A stretch of DNA of 35,781 nt from an uncultured Alistipes sp. (GCA_900549685.1 UROX01000005.1:1-35781), one strand, 5' to 3'; counted from the stretch's first letter, positions 8,413 through 16,906 are shown. Translations and numbers: made by a program. Notes: generated by a model from the letters alone, not told the origin.

Positions 8413-8865
8413 CTACTGGGGCAGACGCAGGTGGAGGATAGGATACGGCTCACCTTCCGGGTCGAGCGGGCTGCGGTCCGCGACCCGGAATCCCATGCGC
8501 AGGTAGAATGCCGTGGCCTGAGGATTCTGCTCGTTCACATCCACCGACCGGATGCCGTGGTGCTCGACGGCGAAACGCAGCAGCCGTCGTCCCAATCCTT
8601 CGCCCCGGCGGTCGGGGCGGACGAATAGCATTTCGACGTGCCGCCCCGAGAGACCGGAGAAAGCGGCGATGCGCTCCGCTCCGTCCCGGATGCAGTATAG
8701 CCGGACCGCAGGCAGGTAACGGTCGCGGACGAGCGGGGCGAGCCGTTCGATGTCGCTCTCCTGCAGGAAGTCGTGCGTCGCGCGGACCGACGCTTCCCAT
8801 ACCTGTGCGATTTCGTCGAAATCTTTTTCTCCGGCGGGTTCGATCTGTTTTTCGGACTGTGTCAT
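8413..8865 (-). CDS. GNAT-family N-acetyltransferase
   Basis: A 150-residue cytoplasmic acetyltransferase. It has the GNAT acetyl-CoA motif A (VRPDRRGEGLGRRLL, of the R/Q-x-x-G-x-G/A type) preceded by strand VEMLFV, and motif B (NEQNPQATAFYLRMGFRV). Size and layout resemble YjaB-type single-domain GNAT enzymes. The substrate cannot be told. The open frame continues far upstream, but the upstream part is the antisense frame of the neighbouring gene; ATG at 8865 (MTQSEKQ) gives the normal length for the family. It lies 74 bases downstream of the ketopantoate-reductase-like gene on the same strand, so the two may be one operon. Confidence 0.88.
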   Translation of the reverse strand: MTQSEKQIEPAGEKDFDEIAQVWEASVRATHDFLQESDIERLAPLVRDRYLPAVRLYCIRDGAERIAAFSGLSGRHVEMLFVRPDRRGEGLGRRLLRFAVEHHGIRSVDVNEQNPQATAFYLRMGFRVADRSPLDPEGEPYPILHLRLPQ

Positions 8866-8939
8866 GCGATTTTCTCGTCTCGTGGGCTTCCTCCGAGGCA
8901 CGGGAGGTTCCCGACAGGGGACCGTATCGGGCGGAGGCG

Positions 8940-9872
8940 TTATTTTTTCGTTCTCCCGAGCAGACCGTGGTACATCGTGTCGTAAACCGGAGTCGGAACG
9001 CCGAGTCTGCAGCCTTCGCGCACGATGTAGCCGGTCAGCGATTCGACCTCGGTGGAACGTCCTGCCCGGAAATCCCGTTGCATGGAGGTCGTCGTGTCGG
9101 CCGGGATGCGTTCCATCTGTGCGACGACGCGCGAGGCGATCGCTTCGGAGAGAACGACACCGCGTGCCCGCGCGACGGACTGGAATTCGTCGAGCAGAGC
9201 CGTGAAGTCGGCCCTGTGTTTCGGATCGTTCAATACGCCGCCGTAGGTCTCGTCGGTGTAGGACGTGGCCGTGGCGACCGTCGAGATGAAAGCGAACTTG
9301 TCCCATACCCGCCGCACGATGTCGGCTTCGAGCCGGGCTTCGATCCCGGCTTCGGCGAAGATGCTGCGCAACGCTTCGAGCCGGTCGGCCGAACCCGAGG
9401 GCGATCCGAACAGATAACGGTAGCCGTTGGTTCTCTCGACGATGTGTCCCGGTTCGACGATATAGGCCACGACATAGACGCATCCGTCCCACACCTCATT
9501 GCCGGGCAGCATCCGCTTGATTTTTTCGGCACTGTCCACGCCGTTGAGGAACGGCAGGATCACCGTGCGGGGACCGATGCAGGGCATGATGCCGGCGATT
9601 CCGCCTTCGACGTCGTAGGCTTTGGTACAGTAGAGCACGTAGTCCATCGTTCCGATCTCGGCCGCCGAGTCGGTCGCCGCTTTCGGCCGGGCCGTGAAGC
9701 CGCCCTGCTGCGCATCGACGCGGAGACCGTCGCGGCGGATGTTTTCGAGCGCCTGTCCGCGCGATATGAAATAGATTTCCACTTCGGAAGAACCTTCGTA
9801 ATACCGGGCCAGCAAACCGCCCAGAAAGCCGCCCACGCCGCCGGTGCCGACGACCGCAATCTTCGTTTTCAT
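8940..9872 (-). CDS. 2-dehydropantoate 2-reductase (ApbA/PanE family)
   Basis: A 310-residue NADPH-dependent reductase-like protein. It has an N-terminal Rossmann fold with GTGGVGGFLG (residues about 10-19), the family Lys in LYCTKAYD, FLNGVDSAE in the middle, and a helical C-terminal domain with TSMQRDFRAGRSTEVESLTG, which carries the conserved Ser/Asp/Glu surface, then GVPTP. True PanE makes pantoate for coenzyme A; Bacteroidetes often carry several paralogues of unclear substrate, so 'family member' is the safe name. The start is fixed by an ATG 24 bases after a TACCTTTG promoter. The GNAT gene follows after 74 bases. Confidence 0.88.
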   Translation of the reverse strand: MKTKIAVVGTGGVGGFLGGLLARYYEGSSEVEIYFISRGQALENIRRDGLRVDAQQGGFTARPKAATDSAAEIGTMDYVLYCTKAYDVEGGIAGIMPCIGPRTVILPFLNGVDSAEKIKRMLPGNEVWDGCVYVVAYIVEPGHIVERTNGYRYLFGSPSGSADRLEALRSIFAEAGIEARLEADIVRRVWDKFAFISTVATATSYTDETYGGVLNDPKHRADFTALLDEFQSVARARGVVLSEAIASRVVAQMERIPADTTTSMQRDFRAGRSTEVESLTGYIVREGCRLGVPTPVYDTMYHGLLGRTKK

Positions 9873-9896
9873 CGTTCGAAACGTATTTTACGAGAA

Positions 9897-9904
9897 CAAA
9901 GGTA
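9897..9904 (-). promoter_or_regulatory. -7 element of the ketopantoate-reductase-like gene
   Basis: The minus strand reads TACCTTTG, an exact TAnnTTTG match, 24 bases before the ATG at 9872. No good TTTG partner was seen. Confidence 0.65.
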
Positions 9905-10045
9905 GTGAAAAATCGCGTTGCTCGGCCGTGTGTGCGTTCCGGCATTGCCTTTCCGTGTCGCGAAGTCGCTTCCTGCGCCGGCCGTTGTCGGGGTTAGGCG
10001 TCGTAGTATCGGCCGATCTTTCGGAGGATAAAGGCGACTTTTCGT

Positions 10046-10053
10046 TACTTTTG
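10046..10053 (+). promoter_or_regulatory. -7 element of the NMO-family gene
   Basis: TACTTTTG, an exact TAnnTTTG match, 26 bases before the ATG at 10080. A TTTC at 10019-10022, 23 bases upstream, is a weak partner. Confidence 0.65.
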
Positions 10054-10079
10054 TTCCGTATTCTAATTCGACAAAGTAG

Positions 10080-11177
10080 ATGAAATCATTCAAAATCGGC
10101 GATCTTACGATCAAACTGCCTATCATTCAGGGCGGAATGGGAGTCGGAGTGTCGCTTTCGGGTCTGGCGTCGGCCGTGGCCGACGAGGGAGGCGTGGGCG
10201 TCATTTCCTGTGCCGGCATGGGCTTGTTGTATCCCAAATTCTCCAAAGACTATCTGACCAACAGCATAATGGGTCTCAAAGAGGAAATCCGCAAGGCGCG
10301 GGCCAAGACACGCGGCGTGATCGGCGTGAACATCATGGTGGCGCTGACTGATTTTTCGGACATGGTCCGCACGGCCATCGCCGAGAAGGTGGACATCATC
10401 TTTTCGGGAGCCGGCCTGCCGCTCGACCTGCCGTCCTATCTGCAGAAGGGCAGCCGCACGAAGCTGGTGCCCATCGTCTCTTCGGCCCGAGCCGCCAAAC
10501 TGATCTGCGAGAAATGGAAATCGGGCTACGATTACCTGCCCGACGCCGTCGTCGTCGAAGGACCCAAGGCCGGCGGACACCTCGGATACAAAAACGATCA
10601 GATCGAAAACGAGAACTACTCGCTGGAGCATATCCTTCCCGAGGTGGTTTCGACGGTCGGCCGTTACGAGGAACTCTGCGGACACAAGATTCCCGTCATC
10701 GCGGCCGGAGGACTCTATACGGGCGAAGACATTTACCGCATCATGCAGCTGGGCGCCACCGGCGTGCAGCTCGGGAGCAAATTCGTGACCACCGAAGAGT
10801 GCGACGCCTCGCCGGAGTTCAAGCAGGCTTACATCGATTCCCGCAAGGAGGACATCGAGATCATCGCCAGCCCCGTGGGCATGCCCGGACGGGCCATTGC
10901 CGGAGAGTTCATCCGCAAGGTGAAGGAGGGACTCACACGGCCCCGCAAGTGCGCGTTCCATTGCATCAAGACCTGCGATTACACCAAGAGTCCCTATTGC
11001 ATCGTCATGGCGCTCTATCAGGCGGCCAAGGGCAATCTCTCTCGCGGGTACGCTTTTGCGGGAGCCAATGCCTATCTGTCGAAAAAAATCACCAGCGTCA
11101 AGGAGACGATCGATTCGCTCAAAGCCGAATTCAATGCGGCAGCCGAGCGTGCGGGCAATAAATCCTGCCCCGAATAA
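10080..11177 (+). CDS. NMO/FabK-type FMN oxidoreductase with a cysteine cluster
   Basis: A 365-residue TIM-barrel flavoprotein of the nitronate monooxygenase/2-nitropropane dioxygenase family (which also contains FabK enoyl-ACP reductases). Visible are PIIQGGMGVGVS at the N-terminus, the VEGPKAGGHLG loop that carries the catalytic-type His, the FMN-phosphate loops VIAAGGLYTGEDI and GATGVQLGSKFVTTEEC, and SPVGMPGRAI. A region near the C-terminus, RKCAFHCIKTCDYTKSPYC, has four Cys in the pattern C-x3-C-x3-C-x7-C, outside the basic barrel motifs; it may bind a metal or an iron-sulfur centre. Whether the enzyme oxidises nitronates or reduces enoyl thioesters cannot be decided from sequence. It is a single-gene unit with its own promoter. 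Confidence 0.88.
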   Translation: MKSFKIGDLTIKLPIIQGGMGVGVSLSGLASAVADEGGVGVISCAGMGLLYPKFSKDYLTNSIMGLKEEIRKARAKTRGVIGVNIMVALTDFSDMVRTAIAEKVDIIFSGAGLPLDLPSYLQKGSRTKLVPIVSSARAAKLICEKWKSGYDYLPDAVVVEGPKAGGHLGYKNDQIENENYSLEHILPEVVSTVGRYEELCGHKIPVIAAGGLYTGEDIYRIMQLGATGVQLGSKFVTTEECDASPEFKQAYIDSRKEDIEIIASPVGMPGRAIAGEFIRKVKEGLTRPRKCAFHCIKTCDYTKSPYCIVMALYQAAKGNLSRGYAFAGANAYLSKKITSVKETIDSLKAEFNAAAERAGNKSCPE

Positions 11178-11200
11178 CGTTTCTCTCTCGACGAGTCGTC

Positions 11201-11230
11201 GCGGGAACGATCTCCGGAGATCGTTCCCGC
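11201..11230. repeat. 30-bp perfect palindrome after the NMO gene
   Basis: GCGGGAACGATCTCC is followed directly by its reverse complement (11201-11230), giving a 13-bp stem with a four-base turn. No T-run follows on either strand. It lies 24 bases after the stop, so it may act as a transcript end or mRNA 3' stabiliser. Confidence 0.75.
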
Positions 11231-11385
11231 ATGGTGTTTGCATGCTCGGACATACGTACCGGAAGCTTCCGGTCGTATCTTTTTGGTCCGTATCCGCTTT
11301 TTCCTGTCTTCTGTCTTGGCGAAGGCGGAGTAGCAGCCCGGAAAATACGGCGCGGTACGCTGAGGTATTTGATCGCATTTTGCAT

Positions 11386-11393
11386 TATCTTTG
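11386..11393 (+). promoter_or_regulatory. -7 element upstream of copA
   Basis: TATCTTTG, an exact TAnnTTTG match, 52 bases before the copA ATG. The nearest TTTG (11368-11371) is only 14 bases upstream, short of the usual 19. No CueR-like or CopY-like operator was recognised. Confidence 0.55.
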
Positions 11394-11444
11394 GTATCGT
11401 TTTTTGTCCGGTTCCGAAAGGGACCGTTATGAAAGAATAGGGTT

Positions 11445-13658
11445 ATGGGAAAAATCGTCCGAAAAGAATATCCTGTGCTCGAAATGAGTTGTGCTGTCTG
11501 TGCGACGACCGTCGAGCAGACGGTCGCCCGGCTGGAGGGCGTGAGCGAGTCCGTCGTCAATTTCGCGTCGAACCGTCTCGGTGTGGCTTTCGACGAGAGC
11601 GTCATTACGGCCGACCGCATACGCGATGCAGTGCGGGCCGCCGGTTACGACCTGATTATCGAGGAGGAGGGGGCCGACGACAGGCAGCAGCAGGCGGAAA
11701 GGGAGCACCGCCGCCGGCTGGGACGCGACGTGTTGGGGGCGTGGATTTTTGCGCTGCCGGTCATGGCGATTTCCATGGTGTTCATGCACATGCCCGGCGG
11801 CGACTGGATCATGCTGGCGCTGACGCTGCCCGTGCTGGCGCTGTTCGGTCGCACGTTTTTCGTGAACGCATGGAAACAGCTGCGGCACCGCACGGCCAAT
11901 ATGGATACGCTGGTGGCGCTCAGTACGTCGATCGCTTTCCTGTTCAGTCTGTTCAATACGCTCCGGCCCGAGTTCTGGTATGAGCGGGGACTCGAACCGC
12001 ATGTCTACTACGAGGCCTCGTGCATGATCGTGGCGTTCGTGCTGACGGGCAAGTTGCTCGAGGAGCGTGCCAAGGGCAGTACCTCGTCCGCGATCCGGAG
12101 ACTGATGGGGCTCCAGTCCGTTACGGCCCGGATCGTCCGGGAGAACGGGGAAGAGGAAGTGCCCATCGCGTCGCTCAGGACGGGCGACCGGGTCGCGGTG
12201 CGTCCCGGCGAGAAGATTCCGGTGGACGGAGTGGTGCTCTCGGGCGGTTCGTTCGTCGATGAGAGCATGATTACCGGCGAGCCTCTGCCCGTGGAGAAAA
12301 AGGCGGGCGACCGGGTTGTGGCCGGAACGATCAATGCCCGGGGCGCTTTCGTGATCGAAACGACCGGGACGGGAAGCGATACGCTGCTCTCGCGGATCAT
12401 CCGGATGGTCCGCGAGGCACAGGGCAGCAAGGCTCCCGTACAGCGTATCGTCGATCGTATCGCGGCGGTTTTCGTGCCTGCGGTCATCGGGATCGCCGTG
12501 CTGACGTTCGTGCTGTGGCTCGCGATCGGGGGAACGGCCTACTTCTCGCATGCGCTGTTGTCGGCCGTGTCGGTGCTGGTCATCGCCTGTCCCTGTGCGC
12601 TGGGGCTGGCTACGCCCACGGCCCTGATGGTCGGTATCGGCCGGGGAGCCGAGAACCGTATTCTGATTAAGGACGCTACGGCGCTGGAGCAGATGTGCCG
12701 GATCGATACGATGGTCATGGACAAGACCGGAACGCTCACCGAGGGGCGGCCTTCGGTGACGGAGTGGATATGGGTCCGGACGCCGGAGACCCGTTGGAGT
12801 GACATCGTCTATTCGGCCGAAATGAAGTCGGAGCATCCGCTGGCCGAAGCTGTGGCGTCCCATCTCGCCGCACAGGGGGCGAAACCCTGCGAAGTGACCG
12901 CTTTCGAAAGTCTCACGGGGCAGGGCGTCCGGTTCCGTTCGGGCGATCTTCCGTACTGGATCGGCAGCCGCGGTCTGCTCGAAGACTGCGGTGCGGAGCT
13001 GCCTGCGGATTTGGCGGACCGTATCGGCCGTTTGCAGAACGAGGGCCGGAGTACGGTCTTTTTCGGAACCGGCGACCGGTTGCTGGCCGTGATCGCTGTC
13101 AGCGATCCGCTCAAGGAGACTACGCCGCAGGCGTTGGACGAGCTGCGCCGGCTGCATATCGATCTGGCCATGCTGACGGGCGACAGCCGCAAGACGGCTG
13201 CTGCGCTGGCCTCGCGGCTCGGAATAACGGTATATCGGGCCGAAGCGATGCCCGACGACAAGGAACGGTTCGTCCGCGAATTGCAGGCCGGCGGACGGAA
13301 GGTGGCGATGATCGGCGACGGTATCAACGATTCGCAGGCGCTGGCCCGGGCCGATGTCAGCATTGCGATGGGACACGGGACCGATGTGGCGATGGACGTG
13401 GCGATGGTGACGCTGATGAACTCCGACCTGTCGCTGCTGCCCCGGGCGTACCGCCTTTCCCGCGACACGGTGCGGCTCATCCGTCAGAACCTGTTCTGGG
13501 CCTTTATCTACAACCTGATCGGGATTCCGATAGCCGCGGGCGTGCTCTATCCGCTGTGGGGCGTGACGATGAGTCCCATGTTGGCCGGAGCGGCCATGGC
13601 GTTCAGTTCCGTGTCCGTCGTAACGAACAGCCTGCGATTGAAATGGAAAAAGCTCTGA
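11445..13658 (+). CDS. copA: Copper-exporting P1B-type ATPase
   Basis: A 737-residue P1B-1 ATPase that pumps Cu(I) from the cytoplasm to the periplasm. It has one N-terminal HMA domain with MSCAVC (Cys16 and Cys19), then eight predicted helices with the CPC transport site (Cys382-Pro-Cys384), the phosphorylation motif DKTGT (Asp426), the actuator TGEP, and the hinge GDGIND (Asp625 to Asp629). The last helices carry the copper-type residues: YN in IYNLIGIP and the Met/Ser-Ser set in AMAFSSVSVVTN, which distinguishes CopA from zinc/cadmium pumps. Length is normal for a one-HMA CopA. The small HMA protein at 14009 is a likely copper-delivery partner. Copper specificity is inferred from these residues. 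Confidence 0.95.
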   Translation: MGKIVRKEYPVLEMSCAVCATTVEQTVARLEGVSESVVNFASNRLGVAFDESVITADRIRDAVRAAGYDLIIEEEGADDRQQQAEREHRRRLGRDVLGAWIFALPVMAISMVFMHMPGGDWIMLALTLPVLALFGRTFFVNAWKQLRHRTANMDTLVALSTSIAFLFSLFNTLRPEFWYERGLEPHVYYEASCMIVAFVLTGKLLEERAKGSTSSAIRRLMGLQSVTARIVRENGEEEVPIASLRTGDRVAVRPGEKIPVDGVVLSGGSFVDESMITGEPLPVEKKAGDRVVAGTINARGAFVIETTGTGSDTLLSRIIRMVREAQGSKAPVQRIVDRIAAVFVPAVIGIAVLTFVLWLAIGGTAYFSHALLSAVSVLVIACPCALGLATPTALMVGIGRGAENRILIKDATALEQMCRIDTMVMDKTGTLTEGRPSVTEWIWVRTPETRWSDIVYSAEMKSEHPLAEAVASHLAAQGAKPCEVTAFESLTGQGVRFRSGDLPYWIGSRGLLEDCGAELPADLADRIGRLQNEGRSTVFFGTGDRLLAVIAVSDPLKETTPQALDELRRLHIDLAMLTGDSRKTAAALASRLGITVYRAEAMPDDKERFVRELQAGGRKVAMIGDGINDSQALARADVSIAMGHGTDVAMDVAMVTLMNSDLSLLPRAYRLSRDTVRLIRQNLFWAFIYNLIGIPIAAGVLYPLWGVTMSPMLAGAAMAFSSVSVVTNSLRLKWKKL

Positions 13659-14008
13659 TGCCGTAACGGACGGTCCGTCGGTAGTCTGGAGGTGCGGTCC
13701 TTGCCGGACGGTTTTCCCCGGGGGGACGGAGATCCTGTCGGTCTGTAAGACGGAAGGATCGCCTGCGGGGCAGGAACGATAGGAGATACGTATGTGTAAA
13801 CGATAAAACGAAGGCGGTCGCATGCTTCGGTACGGCCGAATCGGCGGAGGCGTTTTTCGGTTCCGTCCGCTGTGCCGCAGGTTGCGTGTCCGGATCGGAT
13901 CCGCTTCCGTCCCTGTTCGGGCGGATGTTCGGGATGGCGGTCCGGAAAACGCTGCGGAACGATAAAGGTCGGTACCGGGAAGCATGGGATCGCAAAAACG
14001 AAAACGAT
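13659..14008. other. 350-base gap between copA and the HMA chaperone
   Basis: No gene is recognised. A frame leads into the chaperone from 13886, but its extra N-terminal part has no family resemblance. I saw no exact TAnnTTTG and no clear terminator, so joint transcription with copA is neither shown nor excluded. Confidence 0.4.
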
Positions 14009-14215
14009 ATGAAAAAAAGTTTCAGAACCAACGCCAAATGCGGAGGCTGTGTGGCGAAGATCGCCGAACGGCTCAATGAAATCGTACCCTCGGAAGCATG
14101 GTCTATCGACCTGACTTCGGCCGACCGGCTGCTGACGGTCGAAACCGATCTGCCGGACGAGAAGATCGTCCGTGCCGTGACCGAAGCCGGATTCCGCGCC
14201 GAACCGCTCGGTTAA
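14009..14215 (+). CDS. Small HMA-domain metallochaperone (CopZ-like)
   Basis: A 68-residue single HMA (ferredoxin-like beta-alpha-beta-beta-alpha-beta) protein. The metal loop is NAKCGGCVAKI, with the two Cys about residues 10 and 13; the Gly-Met-Thr-Cys form is replaced by Asn-Ala-Lys-Cys, which is common in Bacteroidetes chaperones. The end, EKIVRAVTEAGFRAEPL, matches the last helix and strand of the fold. A longer frame starts at 13886, but the ATG at 14009 (MKKSFRTN) gives exactly one HMA domain. Placed downstream of copA on the same strand, it probably hands Cu(I) to the pump. Confidence 0.85.
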   Translation: MKKSFRTNAKCGGCVAKIAERLNEIVPSEAWSIDLTSADRLLTVETDLPDEKIVRAVTEAGFRAEPLG

Positions 14216-14242
14216 AAGGGGACGACAGGATCGCCCCTGTCG
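14216..14242 (-). terminator. Possible terminator of the DUF4832-type gene
   Basis: A 7-bp stem (CGACAGG at 14223-14229 with 14236-14242). Read on the minus strand it is followed by TCCCCTTTT, 35 bases beyond the stop. Short stem and imperfect T-run. Confidence 0.35.
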
Positions 14243-14276
14243 GCCGGAAAGTGCAGATGCCCGAAGCGCAGAGCGG

Positions 14277-15815
14277 CTATTCCGTGATTTCGATGCGTCC
14301 CAGTCTGTAACGGCGTTTGCCGTCGTCGCCTTCGTAGGGCAGGGCGTAGAGCGGCGTGCCGTCTTTCTGTCCGACCGAGACATAAAGGTCATAGATGCCC
14401 GGGCGGCAGGCTCTGTAAAATGTGCCCACTCTGTCCTCGTAGCGCGGGGCGATGCGGAACGAAGATCCGAGCGTGTGCCCGGGTGCCTGATCGGGCGGAC
14501 CCACCGTCAGGTTCTTCAGATCGAAATCGTCGGCTACGAGTACCGATACGATGCCGCCTTTCTCGTCCTTGAGTGTGAAGCAGGGATAGCCGCCCGCATA
14601 GCACGGCGCGACGCCCGCGTTGCTCCACTCGCTGCGGATCGAGAACCGTTCGCCCATAGCTACGCGGCGGGGCCACCGGGCCGAATCCATCCGCAGCCGG
14701 TAGCCCATCCGGCTGTTGATCCGGTCTATCGTCCCGCGGTTCTCTTCGAGCAGCACGCGCGGCTCCCAGTGGATCGACATGAACGAGGCGTGATACTCCT
14801 CGACCGACTTTTCGAGCAACTCTCCGCTCCAAGCGCCCCGCTGTTTCGACCCTCCGTAATGTTCGTGTTCGAGAATGACGGGCAACGTGGGCCAGAAAAG
14901 CTGCGCCATCTCGCTGTGATACCACGAACGGGGAGGCGGCTGGACCAGTATGCTGTCGTCGCGGATCGTGACGCCCTGCGAGAAGGCGTAGTCGGTGATC
15001 GGAAACCGTTCGCCGGGGCGGTCGTGTCCGGCGAAGTCGTCCGATATGCAGAGCTGCGTGTTGCGGAAATATTTGCGGTACAGGTCGATGAACCGTTTTT
15101 GGGTTTCCACGCCCCATTCGTGTCCGTGTTCGGGCGTGGACATGACCGTGTGGCCTTCGCCCCACATGCCGAAATGGCCCACGTCGATGAAGGCCACGTG
15201 CGGGTTGCGGTCGTAACGCTCGGCCATCGCCCGGAGGAAGTTTTCCGTTTTTTCGAGAAATACGGGGTCGTCGTATTCCGGTTCGATGTATTGTCCCTTC
15301 ACATCGTAGCCCCGCGCGCCTGCGTCGAACACCCATTGGGGAGTGGCATGGTAGAGCCAGCTCTCGGTGGCGGTGACGCGGAAAGCTACCTGACGTCCTT
15401 TGTCGATCCATCTTTGGGCGGGCGTGTCGAGCAGTTCCCAGACGAAACACCCCTCTTCGGGTTCGAGAAAAGCCCACGGAACACGGAGATAGACGGCTCC
15501 CAGTCCGGGAAAATCCTCCACCGTGTCGGACGGTGCCAGCCCCGAACCGTAGTTGGCCAGAATGTTGGAATAAAAGTGCATGGTCCATCCCATGCCGGGA
15601 TTGACCAGTGCCCGTCCGTGGTCGATAGGTTCGATGCGATACGTATTCTCGTCTTCCTCTACGGCCTCTCCTGCGGCCGCAGGCGGGGCGTCTTTGGCGT
15701 TCGTATTTTCTGCAGACGGAGATGCTGCGAAAAGGCGGGGCCGGATGCCTGCGGCCAGTCCTGCGGAGAGGAGTCCTGCCCGGCGCAGGAAAGTTCTTCG
15801 GTCTATTTTTTTCAT
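14277..15815 (-). CDS. Tat-exported DUF4832-type glycoside-hydrolase-like protein
   Basis: A 512-residue exported protein. The N-terminus MKKIDRRTFLRRAGLLSAG is a twin-arginine signal, so it folds before export. After a variable linker the body begins with 'NPGMGWTMHFYS', typical of the DUF4874/DUF4832 barrel proteins annotated as beta-galactosidase-like or glycosyl hydrolases. Acidic motifs such as VGHFGMWGEGHTVM and ILEHEHYGG fit a (beta/alpha)8 active site. The C-terminal 130 residues form a beta-sandwich (SIRSEWSNAGVAPCYAGGYP, GTFYRACRPGIYDLYVSVG). The frame is open to 15974, but the ATG at 15815 restores the Tat signal and follows a TATCTTTG promoter by 23 bases. The substrate is unknown, and I cannot assign the catalytic residues. 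Confidence 0.78.
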   Translation of the reverse strand: MKKIDRRTFLRRAGLLSAGLAAGIRPRLFAASPSAENTNAKDAPPAAAGEAVEEDENTYRIEPIDHGRALVNPGMGWTMHFYSNILANYGSGLAPSDTVEDFPGLGAVYLRVPWAFLEPEEGCFVWELLDTPAQRWIDKGRQVAFRVTATESWLYHATPQWVFDAGARGYDVKGQYIEPEYDDPVFLEKTENFLRAMAERYDRNPHVAFIDVGHFGMWGEGHTVMSTPEHGHEWGVETQKRFIDLYRKYFRNTQLCISDDFAGHDRPGERFPITDYAFSQGVTIRDDSILVQPPPRSWYHSEMAQLFWPTLPVILEHEHYGGSKQRGAWSGELLEKSVEEYHASFMSIHWEPRVLLEENRGTIDRINSRMGYRLRMDSARWPRRVAMGERFSIRSEWSNAGVAPCYAGGYPCFTLKDEKGGIVSVLVADDFDLKNLTVGPPDQAPGHTLGSSFRIAPRYEDRVGTFYRACRPGIYDLYVSVGQKDGTPLYALPYEGDDGKRRYRLGRIEITE

Positions 15816-15838
15816 CGGGTCGTGTTCGGGTTGTTTCC

Positions 15839-15870
15839 CAAAGATAATGAAAGCAGAGCGAATTCCCAAG
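15839..15870 (-). promoter_or_regulatory. Promoter of the DUF4832-type gene
   Basis: On the minus strand TATCTTTG (15839-15846) with CTTG (15867-15870) 20 bases upstream, one mismatch from the TTTG/TAnnTTTG consensus at the proper spacing. Confidence 0.65.
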
Positions 15871-15974
15871 CGTCCGTCCCGGCGGAGGCCCGATTTCAGC
15901 CGCTTACGGACCCTCTCGGGCGTCTGTCTCGGCCGAATTCGTCGCCGTTGGGCGGGAATCGTCCGAAGTTTCAT

Positions 15975-15982
15975 TATTTTTG
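15975..15982 (+). promoter_or_regulatory. -7 element of the DUF3575-type gene
   Basis: TATTTTTG, an exact TAnnTTTG match, 63 bases before the ATG. The expected start site (about 15989) falls inside a 10-bp hairpin (15985-15994 with 16003-16012), which would form the very 5' end of the mRNA. Confidence 0.65.
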
Positions 15983-15984
15983 TG

Positions 15985-16012
15985 TCGGAACCGCTTCCGG
16001 CCGCGGTTCCGA
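15985..16012 (+). promoter_or_regulatory. 5'-leader hairpin of the DUF3575-type gene
   Basis: TCGGAACCGC pairs perfectly with GCGGTTCCGA around an 8-base loop, directly after the -7 box. It could be an operator half-site pair or an mRNA-stabilising 5' hairpin. The sequence alone does not decide. Confidence 0.5.
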
Positions 16013-16045
16013 AACGGTACGGCCGGAACGATAGACGGAAAGAAA

Positions 16046-16678
16046 ATGAAACGGTTCGGAACGCTTGTCTTGTGGACGATCGTCTGTCTGTCCGGTTGCG
16101 CGACGGCCGTACGGGCGCAGACGTATGTGAAGTTGAATGCGCTGTACGCGCTGGCGGGCATCGTCAATCCGGCGGTCGAGTTCCGTCTTTCGCCCCGATC
16201 CACCTTTCAGAGCGAGATCGTCTACTCGCCGTGGCAGAGCATCCGCGATCACGGCGTTTCGAAACCGATGCACTTCGGGATTCTGATGAACGAATACCGC
16301 CGTTATTTCAGGGAGCATAACCGGGGATGGTACCTCGGAGCCAACATGGGCATGATGGCGTTCAAGATGTCGAAGCCCGAAATCCGCGGAGGCCGGCTCC
16401 GTCTCGAGGACCGTTACAGCAAAGGGTACGGCCTGATGGTCGGTCTGTGCGGCGGCTACGAGCATATCTTCAGGGAGCGGTGGATTCTCGACGTCTATCT
16501 GGGATGGGCCTATATGGCCAGCTGGTACAACGGGTACAGGCTGGACGGAACGATAGACATGTATCCTCACCGTCCCGTCCCGCTCGCTTCGCCCGATCCG
16601 TTCAACGGTTCGGCCGAATGGTATCCCAACAAGGTCGGCGTTTCGGTCGGGCTGCTTATTTTCAAAGGAAAAAAATAA
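16046..16678 (+). CDS. DUF3575 family outer-membrane protein
   Basis: A 210-residue exported protein. The mature part begins 'YVKLNALYALAGIVNPAVEF', followed by TFQSEIVYSPW: the Bacteroidetes DUF3575 pattern, a small beta-barrel family of unknown function. Alternating strands with aromatic girdles continue through 'YGLMVGLCGGYEHIF' and 'GVSVGLLIFKG'. The signal region contains both a lipobox-like LSGC (about residue 17) and a type I site (VRAQ), so lipidation is uncertain; a barrel would normally use the type I site. The ATG at 16046 is preferred because the upstream extension has no signal character. In many Bacteroidetes this family accompanies fimbria-like proteins, but none is seen here. 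Confidence 0.8.
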   Translation: MKRFGTLVLWTIVCLSGCATAVRAQTYVKLNALYALAGIVNPAVEFRLSPRSTFQSEIVYSPWQSIRDHGVSKPMHFGILMNEYRRYFREHNRGWYLGANMGMMAFKMSKPEIRGGRLRLEDRYSKGYGLMVGLCGGYEHIFRERWILDVYLGWAYMASWYNGYRLDGTIDMYPHRPVPLASPDPFNGSAEWYPNKVGVSVGLLIFKGKK

Positions 16679-16906
16679 CGGATTCTCCAGGCAGGCTTTG
16701 CCTTACGGTTGCCGTTTCCACTGTCTGGAGGCTGGAAAAGGCGGCTGACTGAGGTCCGCCTGCTGGCAGTCCGTGCGACGAACCTCCGTCGAAGCGGCGA
16801 CCGGAAACCGGTTCGAAAATGCAGCTTCCGGCCGTGGACGCCAGCGCTCGGAGCTAAGGCTGACGATCCCCGGACGAGGGTATGGCGATTGCACGATAGT
16901 TCGACG

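Noticed and set aside
11429..11440. A four-codon mini-frame (ATG AAA GAA TAG) just before copA
   Set aside because: It could be an upstream translated leader, but such short frames arise by chance and it merely overlaps the likely ribosome-binding region.
11427..13985. An 852-residue open frame antisense to copA
   Set aside because: copA on the + strand has every P-type ATPase motif. The antisense product is low-complexity and rich in Arg, His and Gln.
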